Assembly: GCF_040869045.1 (NCBI RefSeq)
Contig: NC_090324.1
Coordinates: forward strand, 194,554,028-194,618,027
Length of the DNA: 64,000 bases
DNA from: Eurosta solidaginis
Lineage: Eukaryota; Arthropoda; Insecta; Diptera; Tephritidae
Reading direction: 5' to 3'
Position numbers and translations under genes: made by a program
Shown: positions 34,011-45,128 of the stretch, in pieces
Position numbering within the stretch: the stretch's first letter is position 1
Layout of the letters: each line of letters begins with the position of its first letter
Notes under the pieces: model-generated
Told to the model about the DNA's origin: nothing
Database searches by the model: none
Seen by the model: the letters and a program-made list of their open reading frames with translations, nothing else

Positions 34011-34325
34011 TACCGTTCATGCACAGGTTGTGGAGTCTCACATAATCGTGATGACTGCAAATTTAAAAACGCTGTTTGCAGAGGTTGCGGTAAAACAGGT
34101 CATATCATAGCTGTGTGTTTATCGAATGAAAAAAAGAACGAACAAAAGCAGAACAAAGTTACCAAAAACAACAAAAGTGAGAAAGGTGACAAAATAGAAT
34201 ATATTTCAACGGCATTTTCGGTAGCTAGCCCAGCAAGCAACAAAAGTAAGAAACGTTTTGTGCAAGTTTTGTTAACGGCAAAACGATTGAGTTTCAGATG
34301 GATTCTCGTGCAGAAGTCTCAGTAA
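34011..34325 (+). CDS. gag: Gag nucleocapsid part: two CCHC-type zinc knuckles, shifted frame
   Basis: This frame opens at 34011 and reads [13 protein letters not shown], one residue short of the usual CCHC spacing, then [14 protein letters not shown], a standard CX2CX4HX4C. A lysine-rich region follows ([20 protein letters not shown]). It overlaps the start of the pol frame at 34298. No ATG precedes the knuckles in this frame, so expression needs a frame change from gag. It binds the genomic RNA in this family. Confidence 0.75.
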   Translation, partial: YRSCTGCGVSHNRDDCKFKNAVCRGCGKTGHIIAVCLSNEKKNEQKQNKVTKNNKSEKGDKIEYISTAFSVASPASNKSKKRFVQVLLTAKRLSFRWILVQKSQ

Positions 34326-37285
34326 TAACACTAGACACTTACGAAATGTTAAATAAACCGCCAATAAAACAATGTTCGCGTGCACTATACGGGTACGGTC
34401 ATACGCAAATCGAAACTTTGGGAGAAATCTCTGCAAAAATTCGATACGGGTCAGTAGAAAAAATACTGCCTTTAGTAGTTTCTAATGTGCGCGATTCTAG
34501 CAATTTATTTGGGGTGGATTTATTCGAAGAATTGGGCTTCAAAATTGTGCAAGTTGATATCTTGGCTGTCAGGTCGGTCGAAAAGTTGCAAACACTTCTG
34601 TCTACCTTCGCGGAGGTGTTTACACCGGCACTTGGTACAATGAATTCAGTCAAAGCTTCGATTAAACTTAAGCAAAACGCAGTGCCTAATTTCAGTAAGA
34701 GTAGGCCCATTCCTTTTGCACAGCTGCCAAAATTTAAAGAGGAAGCTCAACGGTTATCACAAGCAGGTATTTGGCAACAAATTACCTTCAGCGACTGGGC
34801 ATCTCCTATTGTGTTAGCAACAAAACCAGACGGATCGATACGCATCTGTGGAGATTTTAAAAAAGGGGTGAACCAGCAGATTGATGTAGATCAATATCCT
34901 TTACCTACTAGAGAGTGCCTGATGCATACCATTCGACATGGCAAATATTTTTCTAAGATTGACTTGCGGGATGCATACCTGCAAATGGAGCTCGACGAAG
35001 ATTCGAAAAAAATTCTGGTGGTCAACACACCGCTTGGGTTATTTCAGTACCAGCGATTACCGTATGGAGTGGCAAGCGCCCCAGCCATGTTTCAGAAATA
35101 TCTAGAACAGCTATTGTGTGGAGTTGATGGATGCGCAAATTACATAGATGACATTATCATCGCCGGTGCAAACGAACAAGAACACCTTGAGCGCTTAGCC
35201 AAAGTGCTTCAGATACTCAAAGCAGCGGGTATCAAATGCAAGAAAGAGAAATGCGTGTTTCTCAAAACTAAATTAACATACTTGGGTCGTGAAATAAGCG
35301 CAGATGGCATTTTGCCTGACGAATCAGTTATTCAAGCAGTGAAGAACTTTCGACGGCCAACAAACTTGAAAGAGGTTGAGGCATTTATGGGCAAAATAAA
35401 TTATTACCATAATTTCATACCAAACTACTCTCAACTTGCAGCACCTATTAACAGATTGAGGCGAAAAAATGTGACGTTCCAGTGGAAGTCCGAACAAGAA
35501 AAGGTGTTCAACATGCTCAAGGGGCATATAGTTAAGGCTACGATGCTAACCCATTTTCGAGAAGACTTACCAATAGTTGTTGTTACGGACGCATCATCGT
35601 ATGGAGTTGGAGCCGTGCTTTCGCACATCCATCCAGATGGTACGGAGCAACCGATCGCTTTTGCCTCGAAGACCCTAAACCGTCATCAAGAAAACTATAG
35701 CCAAATTGAAAAGGAGGGTTTGGCAATAATATTCGGAGTGAAAAAATTTCATCAGTTTTTATACGGGCACAAGTTTACACTTATTACGGATCACAAACCA
35801 TTAGTCAGTATATTTAGCCCAGATAAAAACCTTCCAACAATGACGGCACAACGTATACAGCGGTGGGCTATTACGCTCATGGGGTACCAATTTGAAATTA
35901 AGTATCGCAAAACAACCGATCATGCAAATGCAGACGCTTTATCGAGATTGTCATCGGGTCCTGACGAAGACTTCGACAATGGCGAAATTAATCAAGTTGC
36001 TACTATTGAAACTCCAATTAATGCTGAGCTCATTCGCGCAAGCACCAAAAGTGACCCAATACTGCAGAGAGTTAAACAATACATTCAGAACGGGTGGCCT
36101 GAGAAGTTGAATCCGAACGACGAGGATCTTCGGCCTTATTTTGCTCGTAAGTGGTCATTAATTGTTCAAAATTATTTCGTTTTATTACAGAGTGACGTCA
36201 CACGGGTAATCATCCCACACTTATTGCGTGAACAAGTTTTACGGCGTCTACATGACGGACATTGGGGTGTGGTCAAAATGAAGCAACTGGCACGACAACA
36301 GTGTTGGTGGGCCGGTATCGACAAGGACATCGAGAGGTTAGCAGCTGGATGTGAAAACTGCAAACTAGCTGGTCCAAGTGATAGGCGGCAATATTCTATC
36401 TGGCCGGAACCTCAAGCACCTTGGCATAGGGTCCACATTGACTTTGCTGGTCCAATTTTTGGTTCCATGTGGCTTCTGTGCATAGACTCGTTCTCGCAAT
36501 TTCCGTTTGTTTGCAAGCTCGCAAATACGTCGACAGAATCGACGATTTTCGCATTAACTACTATTTTTGCTGCTGAAGGCTTGCCGGAGACTATTGTAAG
36601 TGACAATGGCCCACAACTTACAGCCGAAGCTTTCAAAACGTTCTGTGCTCAAAACGCTATAAAGCACATCACGATCGCACCGTTTCATCCACCCTCCAAT
36701 GGGCTGGCTGAACGATTTGTACGTACCTTCAAAACTTCTGTAAAAAAGAATTTAGATGACGGATTGCAAGTAAGCGAAGCCGTACTAAAATTTCTTACGT
36801 CGTATCGTACTATGCCGAATGCAAAGGGCGTATCACCAGCACATCTTTTACATGGTCGTCCTGCACGTACTGTCCTTTCGCAGATGTTTTCAGTGAAAAA
36901 TGACAAAAAAGATTTTGAGGAAACTACAACCAAATTTTCTCCTAAGGAAAGTGTTTACATCCGTAACTATGGTCGTGGAGAAAAATGGTTAAAAGGGTTC
37001 GTAGACAGGCGCCTGGGAAAAGTGATGTACGTAGTAAAAACTAGTATGGGCTACTATAAACGACACCAAAATCAAATGAAAATTCGACATGTGAACAACG
37101 AAACAGCAGTTGATGATAAAAGAGGAGAAACTGATCCAGTTACCAACTTATTGCTACCAGATACTACGGCGAATGCAGATAATGAGCATTCTCAAGAACA
37201 GTCAACAAGTCCAAAAGAAGTTCGTCGAAGCAGCCGTATGCGCAAATCGGTACACCGCTATCAAGCAGAAGATTTTCGCAATTAA
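34298..37285 (+). CDS. pol: Pol of Mag-like element: protease, RT, RNase H, integrase
   Basis: 995 residues without interruption. The first ATG is the methionine of the protease active site, so translation must enter from upstream; the frame is open from about 34260. The protease motif reads [10 protein letters not shown] where the family has D(S/T)GA, so glycine is arginine and activity is doubtful. [35 protein letters not shown], and YIDD at 282-285. RNase H: D431 in VVTDASSYG, then ITDHKPL. Integrase: HDGHW (from H652) ... CENC, and the DDE triad D715, D769, E805 with the usual 35 residues between the last two. The C-terminus is basic ([13 protein letters not shown]). Confidence 0.92.
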   Translation: MDSRAEVSVITLDTYEMLNKPPIKQCSRALYGYGHTQIETLGEISAKIRYGSVEKILPLVVSNVRDSSNLFGVDLFEELGFKIVQVDILAVRSVEKLQTLLSTFAEVFTPALGTMNSVKASIKLKQNAVPNFSKSRPIPFAQLPKFKEEAQRLSQAGIWQQITFSDWASPIVLATKPDGSIRICGDFKKGVNQQIDVDQYPLPTRECLMHTIRHGKYFSKIDLRDAYLQMELDEDSKKILVVNTPLGLFQYQRLPYGVASAPAMFQKYLEQLLCGVDGCANYIDDIIIAGANEQEHLERLAKVLQILKAAGIKCKKEKCVFLKTKLTYLGREISADGILPDESVIQAVKNFRRPTNLKEVEAFMGKINYYHNFIPNYSQLAAPINRLRRKNVTFQWKSEQEKVFNMLKGHIVKATMLTHFREDLPIVVVTDASSYGVGAVLSHIHPDGTEQPIAFASKTLNRHQENYSQIEKEGLAIIFGVKKFHQFLYGHKFTLITDHKPLVSIFSPDKNLPTMTAQRIQRWAITLMGYQFEIKYRKTTDHANADALSRLSSGPDEDFDNGEINQVATIETPINAELIRASTKSDPILQRVKQYIQNGWPEKLNPNDEDLRPYFARKWSLIVQNYFVLLQSDVTRVIIPHLLREQVLRRLHDGHWGVVKMKQLARQQCWWAGIDKDIERLAAGCENCKLAGPSDRRQYSIWPEPQAPWHRVHIDFAGPIFGSMWLLCIDSFSQFPFVCKLANTSTESTIFALTTIFAAEGLPETIVSDNGPQLTAEAFKTFCAQNAIKHITIAPFHPPSNGLAERFVRTFKTSVKKNLDDGLQVSEAVLKFLTSYRTMPNAKGVSPAHLLHGRPARTVLSQMFSVKNDKKDFEETTTKFSPKESVYIRNYGRGEKWLKGFVDRRLGKVMYVVKTSMGYYKRHQNQMKIRHVNNETAVDDKRGETDPVTNLLLPDTTANADNEHSQEQSTSPKEVRRSSRMRKSVHRYQAEDFRN

Positions 37286-37297
37286 AGCGGGGGATGG

Positions 37298-37519
37298 TGT
37301 TGTGTATGCAAATTCAAATTTACTAACAACAATGAATTTTTATTCTCAGTGTAAAACTAACTTTATTAATTGTTATATTTGACGTTGTAATTTTTGTAAA
37401 TATGGCAATGCTGAATTATGCCATCAGAAATAAAATGTCATTAGGTTTAGAGCAATCAAAGCGTGCATATCTCAACGGCTACCGAAGTGTGTGAGTATAA
37501 CCTAATAATAAATCTAACA
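37298..37519 (+). repeat. 3' LTR of Mag-like element
   Basis: 222 bp, two substitutions from the 5' LTR, followed by the target duplication AATGT. Confidence 0.93.
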
Positions 37520-37524
37520 AATGT

Positions 37525-37673
37525 AATGTTTTTTAATTTAATATTTAATACAGAGATCACCCTTGAAAAAGCTAGAGAGACTAGCGAAACGTCGGGTTGA
37601 AAGATGAAATAAGTTGTTTTATTTGCATCAAACGCCAAATGGTCAAAATAGCCTAACAAAAAATCCTAGTTAA
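37525..37673 (+). mobile_element. Penelope-like copy 1, 3' terminus
   Basis: This resumes the Penelope sequence cut at 32987 and matches the inverted copy at 28678-28830. It ends at cctagttaa, where the two copies stop matching. Confidence 0.75.
37560..37596 (+). ncRNA. Hammerhead-like motif in Penelope terminus (copy 1)
   Basis: GCTAG (37571-37575) and CTAGC (37581-37585) form a helix II-like stem with loop agaga, followed at once by GAAACGTCGGG. The sequence 5' of the stem, TTGAAAA, departs from CTGANGA at the first base and at the conserved G. Penelope-like elements are known to carry such ribozymes in their terminal repeats; this one is probably impaired. Confidence 0.45.
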
Positions 37674-37748
37674 ACAGTTTTTTATTTGGCGTTGCCGTTG
37701 CGCTGCCTGTGGATTGAGAACATTACTAACAGGCATTTCTGAAAGTGT

Positions 37749-40700
37749 TTTTATACTCAGTTGAGCAGAGCTCACAAAGTATATTAACTTTGATTGGATA
37801 ACGGTTGGTTTTACAGGTATAAAGGAATCGAGATAGATATAGACTTCCATATATCAAAATCATCAGTATCGAAAAAAATTTGATTTAGCCATTTCCGTCC
37901 GTCCGTCTGAAAATGAACGATATCGGACTAAAACCACGCCCACTTTTTCGATATCGAAAATTTCGAAAAACCGAAAAAATGCGATAATTCATTGCCAAAG
38001 ACGGAAAAAGCGATGAAACTTGGCAGATGGGTTGAACTTATGAAGCAGAATATAAAAATGGTAAGATTTTGGACAATGGGTGTGAAAACAACCCACTTTT
38101 AAAAGAAGGTAATTTAAAAGTTTTGCAATCTGTAATTGGCAGTCGTTGAAGATATCATGATGAAATTTGGCAAGAACGTTACTGCTCTTACTATATATGT
38201 GCTAAATAAAAATTAGCAAAATCAATTTAAAATCACGCCCACTTTTTAAAAAAAAAATTTTTTTTAAGTCAAATTTTAACAAAAAATTTAATATCTTTGC
38301 TGTATATAAGTAAATTAAGTCAGCATTCAACGCCAGTAATGATATGATGCAACGAAATACAAAAATAAAAGAAAATTTCAAAATGGGCGTGGCTCCGCCC
38401 ATTTTCATTTAGTTTGTCTAGAATACTTTTAATGCCATAAGTCGAACAAAAATTTACCAATCCTTCTTAAATTTGGTAGAGGAATAGATTCTATGACGGT
38501 AACTGTTTTCTATGAAAATGGGCGAAATCGGTTGAAGCCACGCCCAGTTTTTATACACAGCCCACCGTCTGTCCTTCCGCTCGGCCGTTAACACGATAAC
38601 TTGAGCAAAAATCGATATATCTTTACTAAACTTAGTCCACGTACTTATCTGAACTCACTTTATCTTGGTATAAAAAATGGCCGAAATCCGACTATAACCA
38701 CGCCCACTTTTTCGATATCGAAAATTACGAAAAATTAAAAAATTGCCATAATTCTATACCAAACACGAAAAAAGGGATGAAACATGGTAATTTGATTGGT
38801 TTATTGACGCAAGATATAACCTTAGAAAAAACGTTGTAAAATGGGTGTGACACCTACCATATTAAGTAGAAGAAAATGAAAAAGTTCTACAGGGCGAAAT
38901 CAACAGCCCTTGGAATCTTGGCAGGAATACTGTTCGTGGTATTGCATATATAAATAAATTAGCGGTACCCGACAGATGATTTTCTGGATCACCCTGGTCC
39001 ACATTTTGGTAGATATCGCGAAAACGCCTTCTTACTTACTTAATTAATTGGCGCTTAACCGTCTAAACGGTTATGGTCGTCCAACAAGGCGCGCCAGTCG
39101 CTCCTTCGCTCCGCCAACCGGCGCCAATTGGTCACACCAAGGGAGTTTAAATCGTTTTCCACCTGGTCCTTCCAACGGAGTGGGGGCCGCCCTCTACCTC
39201 TGCTTCCATAGGCGGGTTCCGATAGAAACACTTTCTTGGCCGAAGCATCATCTTTCATTCGCATAACATGGCCTAGCCAGCGCAGCCGCTGCGTTTTAAT
39301 TCGCTGGACTATGTTGATGTCTGCGTATAGCTCGTACAGCTCATCATTAAATCTTCTTCGGTACTCGCCATCGCCAACGCGTAGAGGTCCATAAATCTTT
39401 CGAAGAACTTTTCTCTCGAACACTCCCAAAGCCGCTTCATCTCCTGTTGTCATGGTCCATGCTTCTGCCCCATATAGCAGGACGGGTACGATAAGTGACT
39501 TGTAGAGTATGATTTTCGTTCGCCGAGAGAGGACTTTACTTTTCAATTGCCTACCTAGTCCAAAGTAGCATTTATTGGCAAGACTGATTCTTCGCTGGAC
39601 GCCTTCACATATACATATAAGGGCCACTCGCTTTTAAAACCCTCATTAATACCTTTAATTTGATACCCATATCGTACAAACACATTCTAGAGAACTAAGG
39701 ATTACTCCCTTTTAAAATACTCATTACCACTTTTCATTTGATATCCATATCGTACAAACATTCTAGAGTCACCCTTGGTCCACTTTATGGCAATATCTCG
39801 GAAAGGCCACCTATACACCGAAGGCCCACTCGCTTTCAAAATGCTCATTAACAACTTTCATTTGATTCCCGTATCGTACAAACCCATTCTAGAGTCACCC
39901 CTGGTCCACCTTTATGGAGATATCTCGAAACGGCGTCCACCTATGGAACTAAGGATCACCCCCTTTTAAAATACTCATTAGCACCTTTCATTTGATACCC
40001 ATATCGTAAAAATATATTCTAGAGTCACCCCTGTTCCACCTTTAAGGCCATATCTCGAAAAGGCGTTCACCTATAGAACTAAGGCCCATTCTCTTTTAAA
40101 ATACTCATTAACACCTTTCATTTGATACCTATATCGTACAAGCACATTCTAGAGTCACCCTGGCCCACCTTTATGGCGATATCTCGAAAAAGGGTCCACC
40201 TATAGAACCAAGGATCACTCTCTTTTAAAATACCCATTAAAACCTTTCATTTGATGCCCATATCGTACAAACACATTCTAGAGTCACCCCTGGTCCACCT
40301 TTATGGCGACATCTCGAAAAGACGTTCACCTATAGAAATAAAGCCCATTCCCTTTTAAAATACTCATTAAAATCTTTCATTTGATGCCCATATCGTACAA
40401 ATACATTCTAGAGTCACCCCTGTTCCACCTTTAAGGCCATATCTCGAAAAGGCGTTCACCTATAGAACTAAGGCCCATTCTCTTTTAAAATACTCATTAA
40501 CACCTTTCATTTGATACCTATATCGTACAAGCACATTCTAGAGTCACCCTGGCCCACCTTTATGGCGATATCTCGAAAAAGGGTCCACCTATAGAACCAA
40601 GGATCACTCTCTTTTAAAATACCCATTAAAACCTTTCATTTGATGCCCATATCGTACAAACACATTCTAGAGTCACCCCTGGTCCACCTTTATGGCGACA

Positions 40701-41301
40701 GCTCGAAAAGACGTCCACCTATAGAACCAAGGATCATTCCCTTTTAAAATACTCATTACCACCTTTCATTTGATACCCGTATCGTACAAACACATTCTAG
40801 AGTCACCCCTGGCCTACCTTAATGGAGATATCTCGAAAAGGCGTCCACCTATAGACCTAAGGCCCACTCCCTCTTAAAACGCTCAGTAACACCTTTCATT
40901 TGATACCCATATCGTACAAACACATTCTAGAATCACCCCTGCTCCACCTTTATGGCGATATCGCAAAAACGCCTTCACATATACAACTTAGGCACACTCC
41001 CTCTTAAAATAATCATTAACACCTTTCATTTGATACCTATATCGTCCAAACAAATTCTAGAGTCAGGCCTGGTCCACCTTTATGGCGATATCCCTAAATG
41101 GCGTCCATCCAATGAAATATGGCCTACTCTCTCTTAAAATACTCTTTAATACCTTCCATTTGATATACATGTCATACAACCACATTCCAGGGTTACCCTA
41201 GGTTCATTTTTCTACATGGTGATTTTCCCTTATTTTGTCTCCATAGCTCTCAACTGAGTATGTAATGTTCGGTTACACCCGAACTTAGCCTTTCTTACTT
41301 G
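37749..41301 (+). mobile_element. Family B tandem-repeat element B2 (DINE-1/HINE-like)
   Basis: Subterminal inverted repeats ATACTCAGTTGAG (37753-37765) and CTCAACTGAGTAT (41249-41261) are exact. The 3' stem-loop GTTCGG-ttacac-CCGAAC is at 41267-41284, and the end is ...tttcttacttg. The core has about twelve 127-bp monomers from 39605 to 41170. A three-monomer block of about 382 bp starting near 40019 is repeated almost exactly near 40401. A 567-bp RTE fragment is inserted at 39032-39598. Confidence 0.85.
39032..39598 (-). mobile_element. RTE-type non-LTR retrotransposon, 5'-truncated
   Basis: The minus strand encodes about 180 residues of the C-terminal end of an RT protein: RTKIILYKSLIVPVLLYGAE, WTMTTGDEAALGVFERKVL, IKTQRLRWLGHVMRM and GRGRPPLRWKDQV, all typical of RTE-clade ORF ends. 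It stops at RLDG*, and a tail of taag/ttac repeats follows. ACGCCTTC flanks it on both sides (39024-39031 and 39599-39606), which I take as the target duplication. The catalytic RT motifs are absent, so it is a dead 5'-truncated copy inside B2. Confidence 0.85.
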
Positions 41302-42087
41302 CTAAAAGTAACTTAAAGTAAACTTGCTGTGTTACACAACATATAAGCGTTTTCAATATTAAATATATTTTAATGTTTTTCAGAAAACATTTGTAGGCGT
41401 TGAGGGTAAATGTTTATAAATATTTTAGCTGTGAAAGTAAATTTTTATTAGTTTTTTTTTCGGCCTTCAATATTTAAATTATTAAATTTTTCGAGCTCAA
41501 AGCCACGCATAAATAAAAACCAAATATTTTATATATTTCAATAAGTATATTTGTTTAATGATTGATCGATATTTCGACCTCAATCTGATATCATCTGCAG
41601 GAACTCTTGGCTGTGCCTGATCGATCTCAGATTGGGGTCGAAATATCGATCAATAATTAAACAAATATATTTATTGAAACATATAAAATATTTGGTTTTT
41701 ATTTATGCGTGGTATTGAACTCGAAAAATTGAATAATGTGAAAGTAAATTGTAAATGTTTAGAAAGAAAAACACGAACAATTTATTTGTCAACTTTTTTC
41801 AACTTGCAAAATTTTTAAATTATTTACATAAACGTTTGTATATGAAAGAGAATGCCTGCATTTAAACCGCTTTTTGAATTCTCCAAGAATGCGTTTGAAT
41901 TGCAGCTAAACCTGATGTAATTTATGTATGAAACTAGGAAATTATATATGTGCGCACATGTATTATACGTATAATTTATTGAAATAATTGATTTTTTAAC
42001 ACTTTTTGCTTTTATATAAGAAACTTTTGTTAATTGTCTATAAGATTATTGTAAATCATAGACTGAATAAAAAATAAAGAAAGAAAT
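41302..42087. other. AT-rich spacer with a large inverted repeat, no gene
   Basis: Apart from the palindrome at 41485-41730, the sequence is AT-rich without ORFs. It is the target region into which the Copia element was inserted. Confidence 0.6.
41485..41730. repeat. Large imperfect palindrome, possible Penelope-like terminal pair
   Basis: Arms of about 105 bp (41485-41589 and 41627-41730) surround a 37-bp spacer. Shared phrases are ccacgcataaataaaaaccaa on the left and its complement on the right. Read outward, each arm contains tgatatcagattgaggtcgaaatatcg (left arm, minus strand) or its near copy, where GAAA follows a possible stem as in hammerhead-type Penelope termini. I infer two inverted termini of another Penelope-like family with the interior lost. 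Confidence 0.6.
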
Positions 42088-42349
42088 TGTTAAGAAGTAA
42101 CATTGTTTAATGGCACCACTTGTATTTAAAGATCTGTCACTCCTTTGACACGTGGCACATTCTTACTCGGCATTGTATTCAGCTACTTAATTTCACTACT
42201 TTCTAACTGTTATTTTTCTTCATATATACTTATACAAATATGATCTGTACATATATTATATTACTTCACTTCTCATCAGACCGCGTGAATAAACGTAGCA
42301 TATATTTTGTACGTGCTAAGTTTGCACTTGATAGTATTTTATTTCATCA
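42088..42349 (+). repeat. 5' LTR of Copia element
   Basis: 262 bp, TGTTAAGAAG...TTTCATCA, against 241 bp in the 3' LTR. The difference is mostly an extra segment containing ctgtcactcctttgacacgtggc here. Confidence 0.9.
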
Positions 42350-42363
42350 GGTTATGAGCCCAG
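42350..42363 (+). other. Primer binding site, internal tRNA-iMet type
   Basis: GGTTATGAGCCCAG matches GGTTATGGGCCCAG, the complement of the initiator tRNA-Met anticodon region, with one mismatch. Copia is known to prime from this internal part of tRNA-iMet, not from a 3' end. Confidence 0.75.
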
Positions 42364-42374
42364 ATTGGCTTAAG

Positions 42375-43113
42375 ATGACCGAAGAAACAATCCATATTTT
42401 CCACCGACAAAACAACAGCAACTACAGGTTGTGGAAGTTCAATGTCGATGCGGTATTAAAAGGCCATGGTTTACTAGGAATAGTACAAGGGATAACCAAA
42501 TTCAAAGATTCGGCACCCCAAGATCAGAAGGACTTATGGATGAAGCGTGACGGTAAAGCAGGAGGAATTCTTATATCTTCCATTGAAAAGGATCAAGCAA
42601 ACCACGTACTTACATGCACAAGCTCAAGCGAAGTCTACCTCAAATTAGCAAATATTCACGACAAACATAGCGATGTAAAATTTATGTGCATTTATGAAGA
42701 ATATTTTTCGCTACGAATGCAGGAAGACGAGTCAGTCGCAGATCATGTGTCAAAGGTGTCAGCAATGGCAGCGGAAATAGAGGCACAAGGGGAAAAGTTA
42801 TCCGAAAATATTAAGATGGTACGAATCATAAGCAGTTTGCCACCAATGTTCCAAAAATTAAAAACTGTTTGGTATAACTTAAAGAAGGCAGAACTATAAA
42901 CAATTTGATGGCAAAGTTACAGTTCGAAGAAGATCAACTCAAGAAGAGTAGTGACGGAGCTCTAAGCGAAGCAGCTTTCAACCAAAAAAGTCAATTGCCG
43001 AAAGAAAGCGAACGTCAAAATGCAACTAAAAATAAAAAATAAAAAAAATGCAACTACTGCATTAAAATTGGACACTGGGAGAGAGAATGTCGTGCAAAGA
43101 AAAAACAATTTAA
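42375..43113 (+). pseudogene. gag: Copia gag, frameshifted
   Basis: The likely start is ATG 42375 (MTEETIHIFHRQNNSNYRLW); the frame is open further upstream in the LTR. The UBN2/Copia gag domain is visible: YRLWKFNVDAVLKGHGLLGI, KRDGKAGGILISSIEKDQ, LRMQEDESVADHVSKVSAM and IISSLPPMFQKL. A TAA at 42897-42899 and a frame change at about the same place lead to NNLMAKLQFEEDQLKK. A TAA near 43038 then precedes the zinc knuckle CNYCIKIGHWEREC (CX2CX4HX4C). The frame ends where element B3 begins. Confidence 0.85.
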
Positions 43114-45128
43114 ACAAGGAAGGTTAAGTTCGGGTGTAACCGAACATTACATACGCAGTTGAGAGCTATGGTGGCAACATAAGGGAAAATAACCATATAG
43201 GAAAATGAACCGAGGGTAACCCTGGAAAGTGTTTGTATGACATGTGTATCAAATGGAAGGTATTAAAGAGTATTTTAAGGGGGAGTGGGCCATAGTTCTA
43301 TAGGTGGACGCCTTTTAGGGATATCGCCATAAAGGTGGATCAGGGTTGACTCTAGAATTTGTTTGTACGATATGGGTATCAAATGAGAGGTGTTAATGAG
43401 TATTTTAAAAGGGACTGATCCGTAGTTCCATAGGTGGACGCCGTTTCGAGATATCGCCATAAAGGTGGACCAGGAGTGACCCTAGAATTTGTTTGTACGA
43501 TATGGGTATCAAACGAAAGGGGTTAATGAACATTTTAAAAGGGAGTTGGCCTTAGTTCTATAGGTGGACACCTTTTCGAGATATCGCCATAAAAGTGGGC
43601 CAGGGGTGACTCTAGAATACGTTTGTACAATATGGGTATCAAACGAAAGGTGTTAATGAGTATTTCAATAGGGCGTGGGGTTTAGTTCTACAGGTGTACG
43701 CCTTTTCGAGATATCGCCATAAAGGTGGAACAGGGGTGACTCTAGAATGTGTTTGTACGATATGGGTATCAAATTAAAGGTATTAATGAGGGTTTTAAAA
43801 GGGAGTGGTGGTAGTTGTATAGGTGGTCGCCTTTTCGAGATATCGGCATAAAGGTGGATCAGGGGTGACTCTAGAATGCGTTTGTACAATATGGGTATCA
43901 AACGAAAGGTGTTAATGAGTATTTTAAAAGGGCGTGGGGCTTATTTCTATAGGTGGACGGCTTTTCAAGATATCGCCATAAAGGTGGACCAGGGGTGACT
44001 CTAGAATTTGTTTGTACGATATGGGTATCAAATGAAAGGTGTTAATCAGTATTTTAAAAGGGAGTGCTCCTTAGTTCCATAGGTGGACGCCGTTTCGATA
44101 TAACGCCATAAAGGTGGACCAGGGGTGACCCTAGAATTTGTTTGGACGATATGGTTATGTGACTCTAGAATGCGTTTGTACAATATGGGTATCAAACGAA
44201 AGGTATTAATGAGTATTTTAAAAGGGAGTGAGCCTTAGTTCTATAAGTGGACGCCTTCTCGAGATATAGCCATAAAGGTAGACCAGGGGTGACTCCAGAA
44301 TATGTTTTGTACGATATGGGTATGAAATGAAAGGTATTAATGAGGGTCTTAAAAGGGAGTGGTGGTAGTTGTATAGGTGGTCGCCTTTTCGAGATATCGG
44401 CATAAAGGTGGACCAGGGGTGACCCTAGAATGTGCTTGTACGATGTGGGTATCAAATGAAAGGGGTTAATGAGCATTTTAAAAGGGAGTGGGCCTTAGTT
44501 CTATAGGTGAACGCCTTTTCGAGATATCGCCATAAAGGTGGACCAGGGGTGACTCTAGAATGCGTTTGTACAATATGGGTATCAAACGAAAGGTGTTAAT
44601 GAGTATTTCAAAAGGGCGTGGGGCTTAGTTCTATAGGTGGTCGCCTTTTCGAGATATCGGCATAAAGGTGGACCAGGGGTGACCCTAGAATTTGCTTGTA
44701 CGATATGGGTATCAAATGAAAGATGTTAATGAGCATTTTAAAAGGGGTGGGCCTTAGTTCTATAGGTGAACGCCTTTTCGAGATATCGCCTTAAAGATGG
44801 ACCAGGGGTGACTCTAGAATGTGTTTGTACGATATGGGTATCAAATTAAAGGTATTAATGAGGGTTTTAAAAGGGAGTGGTGGTAGTTGTATAGGTGGTC
44901 GCATTTTCGAGATATCGGCATAAAGGTGGACAAGGGGTGACTCTAGAATTTGTTTGTACGATATGGGTATCAAGTGAAAGGTGTTAATGAGTATTTTAAA
45001 AGGGAGTGATCCTTAGTTCCATAGGTGGACGCCGTTTCGAGATATCGCCATAAAAGTGGGCCAGGTGTGACCCTGTTGTTGTTGTTGTTGTTGTAGCAAT
45101 GCTCGCCCCACCTAATAGCCGCGACCGA

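Larger units (their letters stand above)
32988..37519 (+). mobile_element. Mag-like Gypsy LTR retrotransposon, young
   Basis: 222-bp LTRs (TGTTGTGT...CTAACA) flank gag, zinc knuckles and pol. The target duplication AATGT is exact at 32983-32987 and 37520-37524, inside the Penelope 3' region. The LTRs differ at two positions (ttgAtat/ttgTtat and aaCcta/aaTcta in context), so the insertion is recent. The primer site matches tRNA-Ser, as used by Mag elements. The purine tract before the 3' LTR is aaagcgggggatgg. There is no env. The large pol frame is complete, but the protease motif and the gag frame carry lesions. Confidence 0.93.
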
